Origin: an uncultured bacterium
GTDB taxonomy: Bacteria > Cyanobacteriota > Vampirovibrionia > Gastranaerophilales > Gastranaerophilaceae
NCBI GenBank assembly: GCA_900556295.1
Contig: USOK01000069.1
Span: 1 to 7,877 of the forward strand
Length of the DNA: 7,877 bases
Direction of reading: 5' to 3'
The notes under the pieces are model-generated. The model ran no database searches, was not told the DNA's origin, and saw only the letters and a list, made by a program, of their open reading frames with translations. Position numbers and translations under genes: made by a program. Position 1 is the stretch's first letter. The number at the start of each line of letters is the position of its first letter. This document shows positions 1 through 6,353 of the stretch, in pieces.

Positions 1-1
1 T

Positions 2-703
2 ATTGCGTCTTCAGGACTTTGTTCCCGTAGAAAAGCGGATGAACTTATTGAGCAGGGTGTTGTTGCCGTTAATGGAAAAACTGTCAAAGAACTTGGCTAC
101 CTTGTTCAACCCAAGGATAAGGTTTTTGTAAATAAAAAGCTTATTCATCCTGAAAAGCATCTGTATTACAAGTTTTACAAGCCTGCGGGGTATATTACAA
201 CCTGTGATGATGAAAAAGGTCGTAAAACTATCTACGATATTTTGCCAGAAACATTGAATAATTTAAAACCGGTTGGACGGTTGGATAAAGATTCAACTGG
301 ACTTTTGATTTTGACGAATGATGGAGATTTGATAAATGCATTAACTCATCCGTCAGTAAAAGTTCCTAAGGTTTATATTGTAACAGTAAATTCTGCAGTG
401 CACCGACATGAACTTGAACAAATGGCGAATGGTATTGAAATTGAGCCTAATAAGGTTGCATATGCAGACATTCAGGTTTTGGAAATAGATAACAAGCACA
501 CTGAAATGCAAATTACATTGTATCAAGGTATGAATAGGCAAATTAGAAAAATGTTTGAATATTTTGGGTATGAAGTAAAAGTTTTGAAACGAATTCAGCA
601 TGCGACTATTCAATTAGAAGGTTTGAAACGAGGAGATGTAAAACCGATTAAGCCCGCACAAATTAAGGAATTGAAAAACTTTTTAAATAGGGTTTCAAAA
701 TGA
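2..703 (+). CDS. rluB: 23S rRNA pseudouridine synthase, RluB/RsuA family (5' partial)
   Basis: Isomerises a specific uridine of ribosomal RNA to pseudouridine; the RluB subgroup acts on helix 89-90 of 23S rRNA. The open frame runs from the window's left edge, so the true start lies outside; 233 residues are visible, and against a usual length near 240-250 only about ten are missing. An S4 RNA-binding domain comes first (IASSGLCSRRKADELIEQG, then VAVNGK), followed by the synthase domain from YYKFYKPAGY. The catalytic motif GRLDKDSTGLLILTNDG is intact, with the nucleophile Asp encoded at 284-286. The C-terminal family block GMNRQIRKMFEYFGY is also present. The TTG at 242 is internal and is not the start, because it would remove the S4 domain. 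The stop overlaps the coaE start (ATGA), which indicates one operon. Family assignment is firm; the RluB label over RluE, RluF or RsuA is a best guess. Confidence 0.9.
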   Translation: MASSGLCSRRKADELIEQGVVAVNGKTVKELGYLVQPKDKVFVNKKLIHPEKHLYYKFYKPAGYITTCDDEKGRKTIYDILPETLNNLKPVGRLDKDSTGLLILTNDGDLINALTHPSVKVPKVYIVTVNSAVHRHELEQMANGIEIEPNKVAYADIQVLEIDNKHTEMQITLYQGMNRQIRKMFEYFGYEVKVLKRIQHATIQLEGLKRGDVKPIKPAQIKELKNFLNRVSK

Positions 704-1272
704 TAAAGTTTGCGCTTTGTGGAAATATTGCATCCGGAAAATCTACTGTTCAAAAGCTTTTAGAAAATCAAGGATATAGAGTTTTAGATACTGATAAAGT
801 CGCGCATGAACTTTTAACAGTAAATAATTCGGAGTTATTCTTAGAATTTAAAAAATTTGATGTCTTTGAAAATGGAGAGTTTTCCAGAGAAAAACTTGGG
901 AAATTGGTTTTCACAAATAAAGAAATTAAACAAAAATTGGAAAATATCTTACATCCCCAAATAAGAGAAAAAATAAAAGAATTTTTTGAGCAAAACCAAA
1001 ATGAAAAATATTTATTTGTCGGAATTCCGTTGTTGTTTGAAGCCAATATGACGGATTTGTTTGATAAAATTATTTTTATTTATGCAGATGATGACATAAG
1101 GTTGAAAAGGCTTTTGTACCGTAATGGTTACTCGGTTGAATATGCAAAAGCCAGATTAAATTCACAAATGCGACAAGAAGAAAAGACTCAAAAATCCGAT
1201 TATGTAATAAACAATAACGGAAGTATTGAGGAATTAATTAAAAATATAAATCTGTTTTTGGAAACGATTTAG
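700..1272 (+). CDS. coaE: dephospho-CoA kinase
   Basis: Phosphorylates the 3'-hydroxyl of dephospho-CoA with ATP, the final step of coenzyme A synthesis, in the cytosol. The 190-residue product has the normal family length. The P-loop GNIASGKST is at residues 8-16 and DTD, the substrate-site acid pair, at 30-32. HPQIRE (85-90) belongs to the CoA-binding domain, and the GIPLLFEA strand (108-115) and the late QKSDYVINNNG block (164-174) are typical. The start ATG overlaps the preceding stop by four bases and no strong ribosome binding site is visible, so translation is probably coupled to the pseudouridine synthase. Its TAG stop overlaps the TAA stop of the convergent M15 peptidase gene within the tetranucleotide TTAG. 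No truncation or missing key residue is seen. Confidence 0.95.
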   Translation: MIKFALCGNIASGKSTVQKLLENQGYRVLDTDKVAHELLTVNNSELFLEFKKFDVFENGEFSREKLGKLVFTNKEIKQKLENILHPQIREKIKEFFEQNQNEKYLFVGIPLLFEANMTDLFDKIIFIYADDDIRLKRLLYRNGYSVEYAKARLNSQMRQEEKTQKSDYVINNNGSIEELIKNINLFLETI

Positions 1273-1826
1273 GCTCTACCAATATCAAAGTGCCATCTTT
1301 CGCTTACTTTTCTAAAATCTCCGCCCCATCTCATGCCGATACTTTTTGCGTAGTTTGCAAGTTTTTTATAATCAGCATCTTTTCCGCTTGCGATGTTGAT
1401 GTCAATCGCTCTGCCTTGGCAATGAAGTGAGTTCTTCGCTGCATATTGTGGTCTGGTTCTCAATAAGTGCTCTTGTTGCGCACGAGTTCTAAACCCACTT
1501 GTTATAGAAACTTTCATGCCTTGAGATTTGGCGTAGTCTAGAAGCATCATCGTTTTTTCTTGCATTTTAGGGGCAAGCTTACTTATTTTATCTCCATTAG
1601 CACCGTAAGCATTGTAGTTTAACGGTCTGAAGTTCGAATTTGATGCGTTGCTTGGTTTGTTGCTTGGTTTTGAAAAATCTATTGAAAATAAAGAAGATGT
1701 AAATATTGGGTTGTTAAGGTAATTGTTTTGCCACATAGTAGCCCAAGGGTTTTGATAAACATAATTACAATTGCCAAAACAATAATTATTAGAATTATTA
1801 AGTTTTTGGAAATTCAACAATCCCAT
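1269..1826 (-). CDS. M15-family zinc peptidase (VanY/CwlK-like peptidoglycan endopeptidase) with Asn-rich N-terminal tail
   Basis: Predicted to cleave peptide bonds in peptidoglycan stems. The C-terminal half (about residues 75-185) carries the M15 signature: GFRTRAQQEHLL (111-122), SLHCQGRAIDI (133-143, the SxHxxGxAxD zinc motif with H135 and D142) and SERWHFDI (175-182, with E176 as likely catalytic acid and H179 as third ligand). Residues 1-70 are low complexity, rich in Asn, Ser, Tyr and Phe, with no Sec signal peptide or membrane helix. I chose the ATG at 1826 over one at 1922 for two reasons. It has AGGGGAT upstream, and the longer form would place the promoter block (1850-1896) inside the gene and overlap the neighbouring gene. 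Substrate specificity (D-Ala-D-Ala carboxypeptidase versus L-Ala-D-Glu endopeptidase) cannot be read; the motif spacing looks closer to CwlK/phage-endolysin types. A secreted wall remodeller, an endolysin-like protein or an antibacterial effector are all possible. Confidence 0.85.
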   Translation of the reverse strand: MGLLNFQKLNNSNNYCFGNCNYVYQNPWATMWQNNYLNNPIFTSSLFSIDFSKPSNKPSNASNSNFRPLNYNAYGANGDKISKLAPKMQEKTMMLLDYAKSQGMKVSITSGFRTRAQQEHLLRTRPQYAAKNSLHCQGRAIDINIASGKDADYKKLANYAKSIGMRWGGDFRKVSERWHFDIGRA

Positions 1827-1849
1827 GATATCCCCTAATTTTTCCTCTG

Positions 1850-1896
1850 TATTTATATAAAGTATTTTAAGGTTAGGAAATTGCGATTTATGTAAA
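1850..1896 (-). promoter_or_regulatory. two-part promoter-like block, copy 1 (M15 peptidase gene)
   Basis: Read on the minus strand, this is a box CGCAATTT, 10 nt, then AAATACTTTATATAAATA. The same block occurs at 2659-2705. The 18-bp inner box (1850-1867) and the 8-bp outer box (1878-1885) are identical in both copies; the 10 nt between them differ at 8 positions. The block ends 23 nt before the M15 start codon, so the 5' leader would be very short. Two conserved boxes at fixed distance around a free spacer are what a -35/-10 pair or a dimeric operator would give. It does not match the standard -35 consensus, so an alternative sigma factor or activator is possible. Function is inferred. Confidence 0.6.
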
Positions 1897-1902
1897 GATA
1901 TG

Positions 1903-2634
1903 TTAAACAGGAATAAATACATAAGCTTTGTCTGTTTTCACAATTTCATCTTCCATAACATCGCTGCATGCTTTGCCGTTGCCGAGAGCAACAGTTACAT
2001 GCCCGTCTTGTCCGATTTTTTTATGCTCTCCATTTTTATTCACGTAAGGTTCAAAAGCGTCATAAACAATAACGCTTCCTTTAGGTAAAGATGCTAGTTC
2101 ATTCCCTTTAACTTTTACTTCTTTAAAATTAGGGTTATCTCTCAAGATATATTTGCAATATTCTCCATTACCGTCAATATATGGACCAAAACCGCTTTTT
2201 ACCATCGCATTTTTAACAAATCTTGCGCATAATGGCTTTTTGCGTTCATTAGGCAGACCTTCTACAACATTTTTTGCAAGAATTGCCCCCTTTTTAGCGT
2301 TGTATTTCACACCATGGTAAAGGGCTGAATTTGTTTCGTTAACTGTTTTTAGACTATTTTCAAGTGAATCAATTGAAGATACTTGACTGGAGTTACTTAA
2401 ATTTAGTGCATTCCCCCAAATGTTCTGTGAGTTTTGGTAATTTGATTGAAAAATTGAATTATTGTTCGGTATAAAAGCATAGTTCTGCATTTGCCAAATA
2501 TTATTCATAGGCATATTGTAGCCATAGAAATTGTTTGCAGGCATGAATAAATTCATCATGTTCCTGAACGGATTGAACATATTCATGAACGAAAAACCGT
2601 AATTGTAATTGTTAAAACAATTATTAAACCACAT
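1903..2634 (-). CDS. CHAP/NlpC-P60-like cysteine hydrolase with Asn/Met/Phe-rich N-terminal tail
   Basis: A 243-residue protein of two parts. Residues 1-75 are low complexity and dominated by Asn, Met, Phe, Tyr and Gln. Residues 110-243 resemble a papain-fold peptidoglycan amidase/endopeptidase. The visible active-site candidates are C136 in PLCARFVKNAMVKSGFG, where Cys starts a helix followed by a small-residue/Gly run, and H212 in GQDGHVTVALGNG. The strand SLPKGSVIVYDA (182-193) is the 'P-G-D-V/I-V' strand usual just before the catalytic His segment. There is no Sec signal peptide and no membrane helix. The start has AGG-rich sequence upstream and sits 24 nt after the promoter block at 2659-2705. 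The gene lies head-to-tail with the M15 peptidase gene, which has its own promoter copy, so the two are probably co-regulated but separately transcribed. The domain call rests on motifs alone and is less certain than its neighbour's; the exact bond cut is unknown. Confidence 0.7.
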   Translation of the reverse strand: MWFNNCFNNYNYGFSFMNMFNPFRNMMNLFMPANNFYGYNMPMNNIWQMQNYAFIPNNNSIFQSNYQNSQNIWGNALNLSNSSQVSSIDSLENSLKTVNETNSALYHGVKYNAKKGAILAKNVVEGLPNERKKPLCARFVKNAMVKSGFGPYIDGNGEYCKYILRDNPNFKEVKVKGNELASLPKGSVIVYDAFEPYVNKNGEHKKIGQDGHVTVALGNGKACSDVMEDEIVKTDKAYVFIPV

Positions 2635-2658
2635 AACCTATTTACCTAATCCTAACCT

Positions 2659-2705
2659 TATTTATATAAAGTATTTGTTTCTCAAAAAATTGCGTTTATT
2701 GTAAA
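2659..2705 (-). promoter_or_regulatory. two-part promoter-like block, copy 2 (cysteine hydrolase gene)
   Basis: Second copy of the block at 1850-1896, at a constant offset of 809 bases through both boxes: 18-bp box at 2659-2676, 8-bp box at 2687-2694. A further run, TGTAAA on the plus strand (2700-2705), matches 1891-1896. It lies 24 nt upstream of the cysteine hydrolase start codon on the minus strand. Its outer end falls in the divergent gap shared with the TPR gene, so a bound regulator could affect both directions. Confidence 0.6.
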
Positions 2706-2767
2706 TAAATGTAAATTTGATTAAAGAATTAGTCGATTTATGCCGAAAAATAATTTGAGGTTAGTTA

Positions 2768-4246
2768 ATGTACGATAATATAACAATTTTTTATAAAGAT
2801 GCAGAGATTATAATAACTCCTTTCTCAGCCGGAAGGGTGATAAAATTGTTAAAAAAAAGAATTGCAAATGGTGAAGAAACAGCTCAAAATTATACATTTT
2901 TGGCAGATGCATATTGGGCCAAAAAAGATAATAAAAAAGCTTTCAAATACGTGCTTAAAGCAAAGAAAATAGATCCTGATTATTATTATGCTGATGTTGT
3001 TGCTATAAGGATTTTGAGTGAAGAAGGCAAGTACTCTAAAGCGGAATATTATGTAAATGATTTGTTAGAAAAAGCTCCTGAAGATTATTATTTAGCATAT
3101 ACTTCTGCGGCGGAGGTTTATATTAGCCCTGCTTTTGCCGGACGAAAAAATAGAGTTGTTCAAAAATTTGCAGAAAAGATTCTTGCACACGAAGATGACG
3201 GTTCTTTCCAATATTTAAACTGTTGTATTTTTGTCTATGAAAATTTGTTATTTGATTTTGATATGGCGTTAAAATATTACATAAAAGCATTTAAGAGAAA
3301 TCCTATTATGATGCTTTCATTGGAGTGGTTGGTTTTTATAATTGTTCTTATTTTTCAAATAATAGTTACAAAGTTAAAATTAAATATAACTTATGTTCAG
3401 TGCATTAATTTAACCAAATTTTTTATGAAAAAAGAAGAATATTATTATTTTATTTCAGATCCGTATAATAGTGATTTACCGCCAGAAAAGATGATAGAGT
3501 GTATTGATAAAGCAATAAAAATTAATCCTTTGCCTCAATATCGGATTAGAAAAGGTGAAATTTTGTTTTGTATTGGGGAGCATTATCAAGAGGCGATTGA
3601 GGTTTTAAAAGATGTTTTAGAAGAAGACAGTAGCTTTAAAGAGTGCTATAAAGTAATAGCTTTGAGTTATCTTGAATTGGAAGATTATCCAAACGCTTTG
3701 AGGTATATAAATCTTGCGATTTTGAACAGTCAAGATGACGAATATTTATATAAATTGAAATCAAAGATTTTGAAATATTTGAATAAACCAGATGAAGCAT
3801 TGAATGTTTTGTTAAAATTTTACGAAAACTATCCTGATGATATGGAAATAGAAAACACAATTGCGTCTGAGTATGAAAAAAGAAAGGAGTATGCTAAAGC
3901 ACTAAGTTTTATAAATAAATCTCTTTTAAAAGAAAAAGATAGTGACAAATATTTAGGTAAAGAGATAATTTTGGTTCAAATGGAAAGATATGAAGATGCA
4001 ATAAAGGCGGCAGAAAAATCAATTGAACTAGAAGAAAATGGATCAGCATATTATTGGCTGGCGTTGTCTTACGGGAGATTAGAACAGTATTCAAAAGCTC
4101 TAACTGCAATTAATAAGTCTATTTTATTAGACGGTGGTGACATGTGGAGCTTCAAAATTCAATCTGAAATTTTAGGAGCTTTAGGAAACAATAAAGCCGC
4201 TGAAAAAGCTTATAAAAAAGCCAAAGAACTTGGGTTAAAAGAATGA
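2768..4246 (+). CDS. tetratricopeptide-repeat protein with a central membrane segment
   Basis: A 492-residue helical-repeat protein; TPRs form protein-binding superhelices and the partner is not evident. Repeats are visible on both sides of one hydrophobic stretch. N-terminal units include FLADAYWAKKDNKKAFKYVL and the one around 74-105 (KYSKAEYYVNDLLEKAP). C-terminal units run about 237-490, for example KALSFINKSLL, DAIKAAEKSIELE, KALTAINKSILLDG and KAAEKAYKKAKELGL. Residues 182-201 (LSLEWLVFIIVLIFQIIV) look like a single transmembrane helix, dividing the protein into an N-terminal TPR part of about 180 residues and a C-terminal part of about 290. No N-terminal signal peptide is present. GAGG lies 7 nt before the ATG. 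A weak candidate promoter, TTGTAA (2699-2704) with 17 nt then TAAAGA (2722-2727), lies upstream. The gene is divergent from the hydrolases and convergent with the ABC exporter; no functional link is shown. Confidence 0.85.
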   Translation: MYDNITIFYKDAEIIITPFSAGRVIKLLKKRIANGEETAQNYTFLADAYWAKKDNKKAFKYVLKAKKIDPDYYYADVVAIRILSEEGKYSKAEYYVNDLLEKAPEDYYLAYTSAAEVYISPAFAGRKNRVVQKFAEKILAHEDDGSFQYLNCCIFVYENLLFDFDMALKYYIKAFKRNPIMMLSLEWLVFIIVLIFQIIVTKLKLNITYVQCINLTKFFMKKEEYYYFISDPYNSDLPPEKMIECIDKAIKINPLPQYRIRKGEILFCIGEHYQEAIEVLKDVLEEDSSFKECYKVIALSYLELEDYPNALRYINLAILNSQDDEYLYKLKSKILKYLNKPDEALNVLLKFYENYPDDMEIENTIASEYEKRKEYAKALSFINKSLLKEKDSDKYLGKEIILVQMERYEDAIKAAEKSIELEENGSAYYWLALSYGRLEQYSKALTAINKSILLDGGDMWSFKIQSEILGALGNNKAAEKAYKKAKELGLKE

Positions 4247-4255
4247 CGACTACCC

Positions 4256-4370
4256 CTTAGTACCTCGCTTCTTAGGCACTTAGCTGCATTATCAGCCGAA
4301 TTCGAACTTAACGTCTTATCGTCATATCGACTTAGCGTCTTTTATTCTTCATACGACCTTAGTGCCCTAG
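4256..4370. repeat. cluster of degenerate CTTAG-centred repeats in the TPR/ABC convergent gap
   Basis: The 173-base gap between the convergent TPR and ABC genes holds no gene. Its left part contains exact CTTAG five times (4256, 4271, 4279, 4331, 4358), variants CTTAA (4307) and CTTAT (4315), and CTAG at 4367. Three copies sit in a looser unit of about 25-28 bases beginning CGA and continuing through CTTA-GTC/GCC: from 4303 (CGAACTTAACGTC), 4328 (CGACTTAGCGTC) and 4354 (CGACCTTAGTGCC). The stretch is visibly richer in G+C than the flanking genes. On the minus strand it would be the 3' untranslated region of the ABC exporter mRNA. It may be a decayed intergenic repeat element or a structured 3' region; the sequence does not decide. 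Confidence 0.5.
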
Positions 4371-4377
4371 AAAGTAG

Positions 4378-4397
4378 GTCGGGGTACCTACCCCGAC
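4378..4397. other. GC-rich perfect hairpin near the ABC exporter 3' end
   Basis: GTCGGGGTA (4378-4386) and TACCCCGAC (4389-4397) are perfect 9-base inverted repeats separated by CC. A competing fold pairs GTAGGT (4374-4379) with ACCTAC (4386-4391). It lies 22 bases beyond the ABC stop codon and could end or stabilise convergent transcripts. Neither strand shows the T-run of a classical intrinsic terminator immediately after the stem, so I do not call it one. Confidence 0.5.
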
Positions 4398-4419
4398 ATC
4401 ATGAATATTGGTACAATAG

Positions 4420-6258
4420 TTACAACACCGCTTCTTCTTGTCTTTTAAACTGCATTTCGTACAAATATTTATACTTTCCGCCTTCAATATTCATCAATTC
4501 ATCATGTGTTCCTAGTTCTGCAAGTCTGCCTTCGTCTACAACTGCAATTCTATCTGCGTTTTTAATAGTTGACAATCTGTGCGCAATTACAAAAACCGTT
4601 TTGTTTTGAATCAAGTTATCAAGTGCCTTTTGTACAATTGCTTCTGATTTATTGTCTAAAGCAGATGTTGCTTCATCTAAAATAACAATAGGCGCATCTT
4701 TTAGCATCGCTCTTGCAATAGCAACACGTTGTCTTTGCCCGCCTGATAAAGTTGTTCCTCTTTCACCAACATAAGTGTCCAATCCTTTTTCTAAGGAGTG
4801 TGCGAATTCATCAAGATGTGCCATTGTAATAACTTTTTCAATTTCAGCTTCTGTCGCATTCTCGTTGCCCATTAAAATATTTTCCTTGATTGTTCCAGAG
4901 AACAAGAAATTGTCTTGAAATACGAAGGAAATATTCTGTCTTAATGCGTCTAGGTTGAATTTCCTTATATCAATTCCATCAATGTCAATTTCTCCTGATG
5001 TTACGTCATAAAATCTTGGTAACAAACTTACAACAGTACTTTTACCGCCTCCTGAGTTGCCAACAAGAGCAATTGTTTCACCTTTGTTTACGTGAAGGTT
5101 AAAGTCTTTTAATACAGGAGTGTTTGGCTCATATTCAAAGTTAACGTTTTTGAAGTCAATAGAGCCAGTCAACCCCTTAATTTCAACAGAATTTTGAGGA
5201 GATTCGATTTGTGGTTGTAAATCGAACAATTCAAATACACGGCTCATTGCTACAAATACACCCTGCAAATTTGTTAAGGTATTACCAAGAGTTTTGGTTG
5301 GTTTGTATAATAATAATAATGAAGTTACGAATGATGCAAAACTGCCAGCAGTCATTTGCCCTGTCAAAATCAAGTGGTTTCCGTATGCCATAACAAGTGC
5401 AATACCTATTGAACACACAAAATACATAATCGGAGACATCCAGCCTACGCGTTTTGTTAATGACATTGCAAGGTGGAATTGTTCTAAAATTTGATTGTCA
5501 AATTTTTGGTTTTGGTCATCTTGCAAGTTGTAAGCTGTCATAATTTTGTTGCCGGCAAATGTTTCATTAAAGTTTGTAGTCATGTTTCCGCCAACAACCA
5601 TAGTTGCATTAGAAACTTTCTTAATTCTTTTTCTAATCAAGGTAACAGGAGTGACTGCAATAGCCATAATTGTTACACCAATAATTGCCAATTTCCAGGA
5701 GTTGTATAGCAAAACGCCAATAAGCCCAATTAAACCGAAGAAAGTTGCAATGAAAGATTTTAACATGTCGATTATGTTTCTGGATGCTGTATCAGGATCT
5801 GACAAAAATCTTGTCAAAACGATTCCGGAAGAGTTAACGTCAAAGAATTGCGGATCCATTGAAGTTAATTTTTTAAACAAATCTTTTTTTAATGACATTG
5901 AAATTTTTTGTCCGGTCCAGTCAGTTAAGTAGTTACTTAAATATTTTAAAATACCTTGAAAAAGAGCAAATCCGATAATCCCAAACGGGATTATTGCAGC
6001 CAAAAAGGCTTGAGAGTGGACGGCTATGCCGAAATATGACCAAGTATGTTCTGGATTCCCGTTAATAACAAAGTCCAAATACGGTTTAAGCGCTAAAGCA
6101 ACGACACCATCAAGCAAACCTAAAGGTATTGCAATGATAAGGTTAATTATTGCTCTAGGCAAAACTGGTTTTATATAAGGAAAAATTTTCTTTAATAAAT
6201 ATTTATAGTTAAAAGCCTCTTTTGATACAGTGTTCTGTAGCTTGTAGTTGTAATCCAT
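4420..6258 (-). CDS. MsbA-like half-size ABC exporter (fused membrane and ATPase domains)
   Basis: A 612-residue half-transporter that would work as a homodimer in the inner membrane, exporting lipid, glycolipid, peptide or drug. The membrane domain (about 30-330) has hydrophobic helices near 36-62, 84-104, 165-205 and 275-318. The ATPase domain (about 365-605) has every key motif: Walker A GNSGGGKST (400-408), Q-loop Gln448 in FVFQDN, signature LSGGQ (504-508), Walker B IVILDEA with E529 as catalytic base, D-loop SALD and H-loop H560. The order and length match the MsbA/lipid-flippase type, but substrate cannot be read from this. The ATG at 6258 has AAGGGGAT at a good distance; an upstream in-frame ATG (6288) lacks comparable support. 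The gene is divergent from ugd, and both could serve envelope glycolipid or polysaccharide, which is inference from position. It appears to be monocistronic. Confidence 0.92.
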   Translation of the reverse strand: MDYNYKLQNTVSKEAFNYKYLLKKIFPYIKPVLPRAIINLIIAIPLGLLDGVVALALKPYLDFVINGNPEHTWSYFGIAVHSQAFLAAIIPFGIIGFALFQGILKYLSNYLTDWTGQKISMSLKKDLFKKLTSMDPQFFDVNSSGIVLTRFLSDPDTASRNIIDMLKSFIATFFGLIGLIGVLLYNSWKLAIIGVTIMAIAVTPVTLIRKRIKKVSNATMVVGGNMTTNFNETFAGNKIMTAYNLQDDQNQKFDNQILEQFHLAMSLTKRVGWMSPIMYFVCSIGIALVMAYGNHLILTGQMTAGSFASFVTSLLLLYKPTKTLGNTLTNLQGVFVAMSRVFELFDLQPQIESPQNSVEIKGLTGSIDFKNVNFEYEPNTPVLKDFNLHVNKGETIALVGNSGGGKSTVVSLLPRFYDVTSGEIDIDGIDIRKFNLDALRQNISFVFQDNFLFSGTIKENILMGNENATEAEIEKVITMAHLDEFAHSLEKGLDTYVGERGTTLSGGQRQRVAIARAMLKDAPIVILDEATSALDNKSEAIVQKALDNLIQNKTVFVIAHRLSTIKNADRIAVVDEGRLAELGTHDELMNIEGGKYKYLYEMQFKRQEEAVL

Positions 6259-6310
6259 GCATATCCCCTTCTTATGTACAGTTAACATTATCTCATGAAA
6301 AAAATTTTTG

Positions 6311-6350
6311 TGTTATATTTTACATATTAAAGAAATATAAATAAGGAGAA
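6311..6350 (+). promoter_or_regulatory. extended -10 element and ribosome binding site of ugd
   Basis: In the 95-base divergent gap between the ABC exporter and ugd, TGTTATATT (6311-6319) fits an extended -10 element. No good -35 is visible 17 bases upstream, which is compatible with extended -10 use. AAGGAGAA (6343-6350) is a strong ribosome binding site just before the ATG at 6354. The exporter's own promoter must also lie in this gap, but I see no convincing match on the minus strand. Confidence 0.45.
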
Positions 6351-6353
6351 GAT

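Noticed and set aside
242..703. TTG at 242 as the start of the pseudouridine synthase
   Set aside because: The same frame is open to the left edge and encodes the S4 domain and the start of the synthase domain, so the gene is cut by the window rather than starting there.
1827..1922. Longer form of the M15 peptidase starting at 1922
   Set aside because: It would overlap the upstream hydrolase gene and swallow the conserved promoter block. The ATG at 1826 has a ribosome binding site and the same distance to the block as in the neighbouring gene.
4256..4370. CRISPR array in the convergent gap
   Set aside because: The repeated word is only five bases with irregular spacing and degenerate flanks. 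There are no uniform repeats or spacers and no cas gene.
4378..4397. Classical intrinsic terminator for the ABC exporter or TPR gene
   Set aside because: The stem is strong but neither strand has an adjacent T-run.
5546..5932. 128-residue plus-strand open frame inside the ABC exporter
   Set aside because: It is antisense to a well-conserved membrane domain and shows no recognisable domain or ribosome binding site. It is explained as a shadow of the exporter.
6259..6288. Ten-residue N-terminal extension of the ABC exporter
   Set aside because: The AAGGGGAT ribosome binding site lies inside the proposed extension and directly serves the ATG at 6258.
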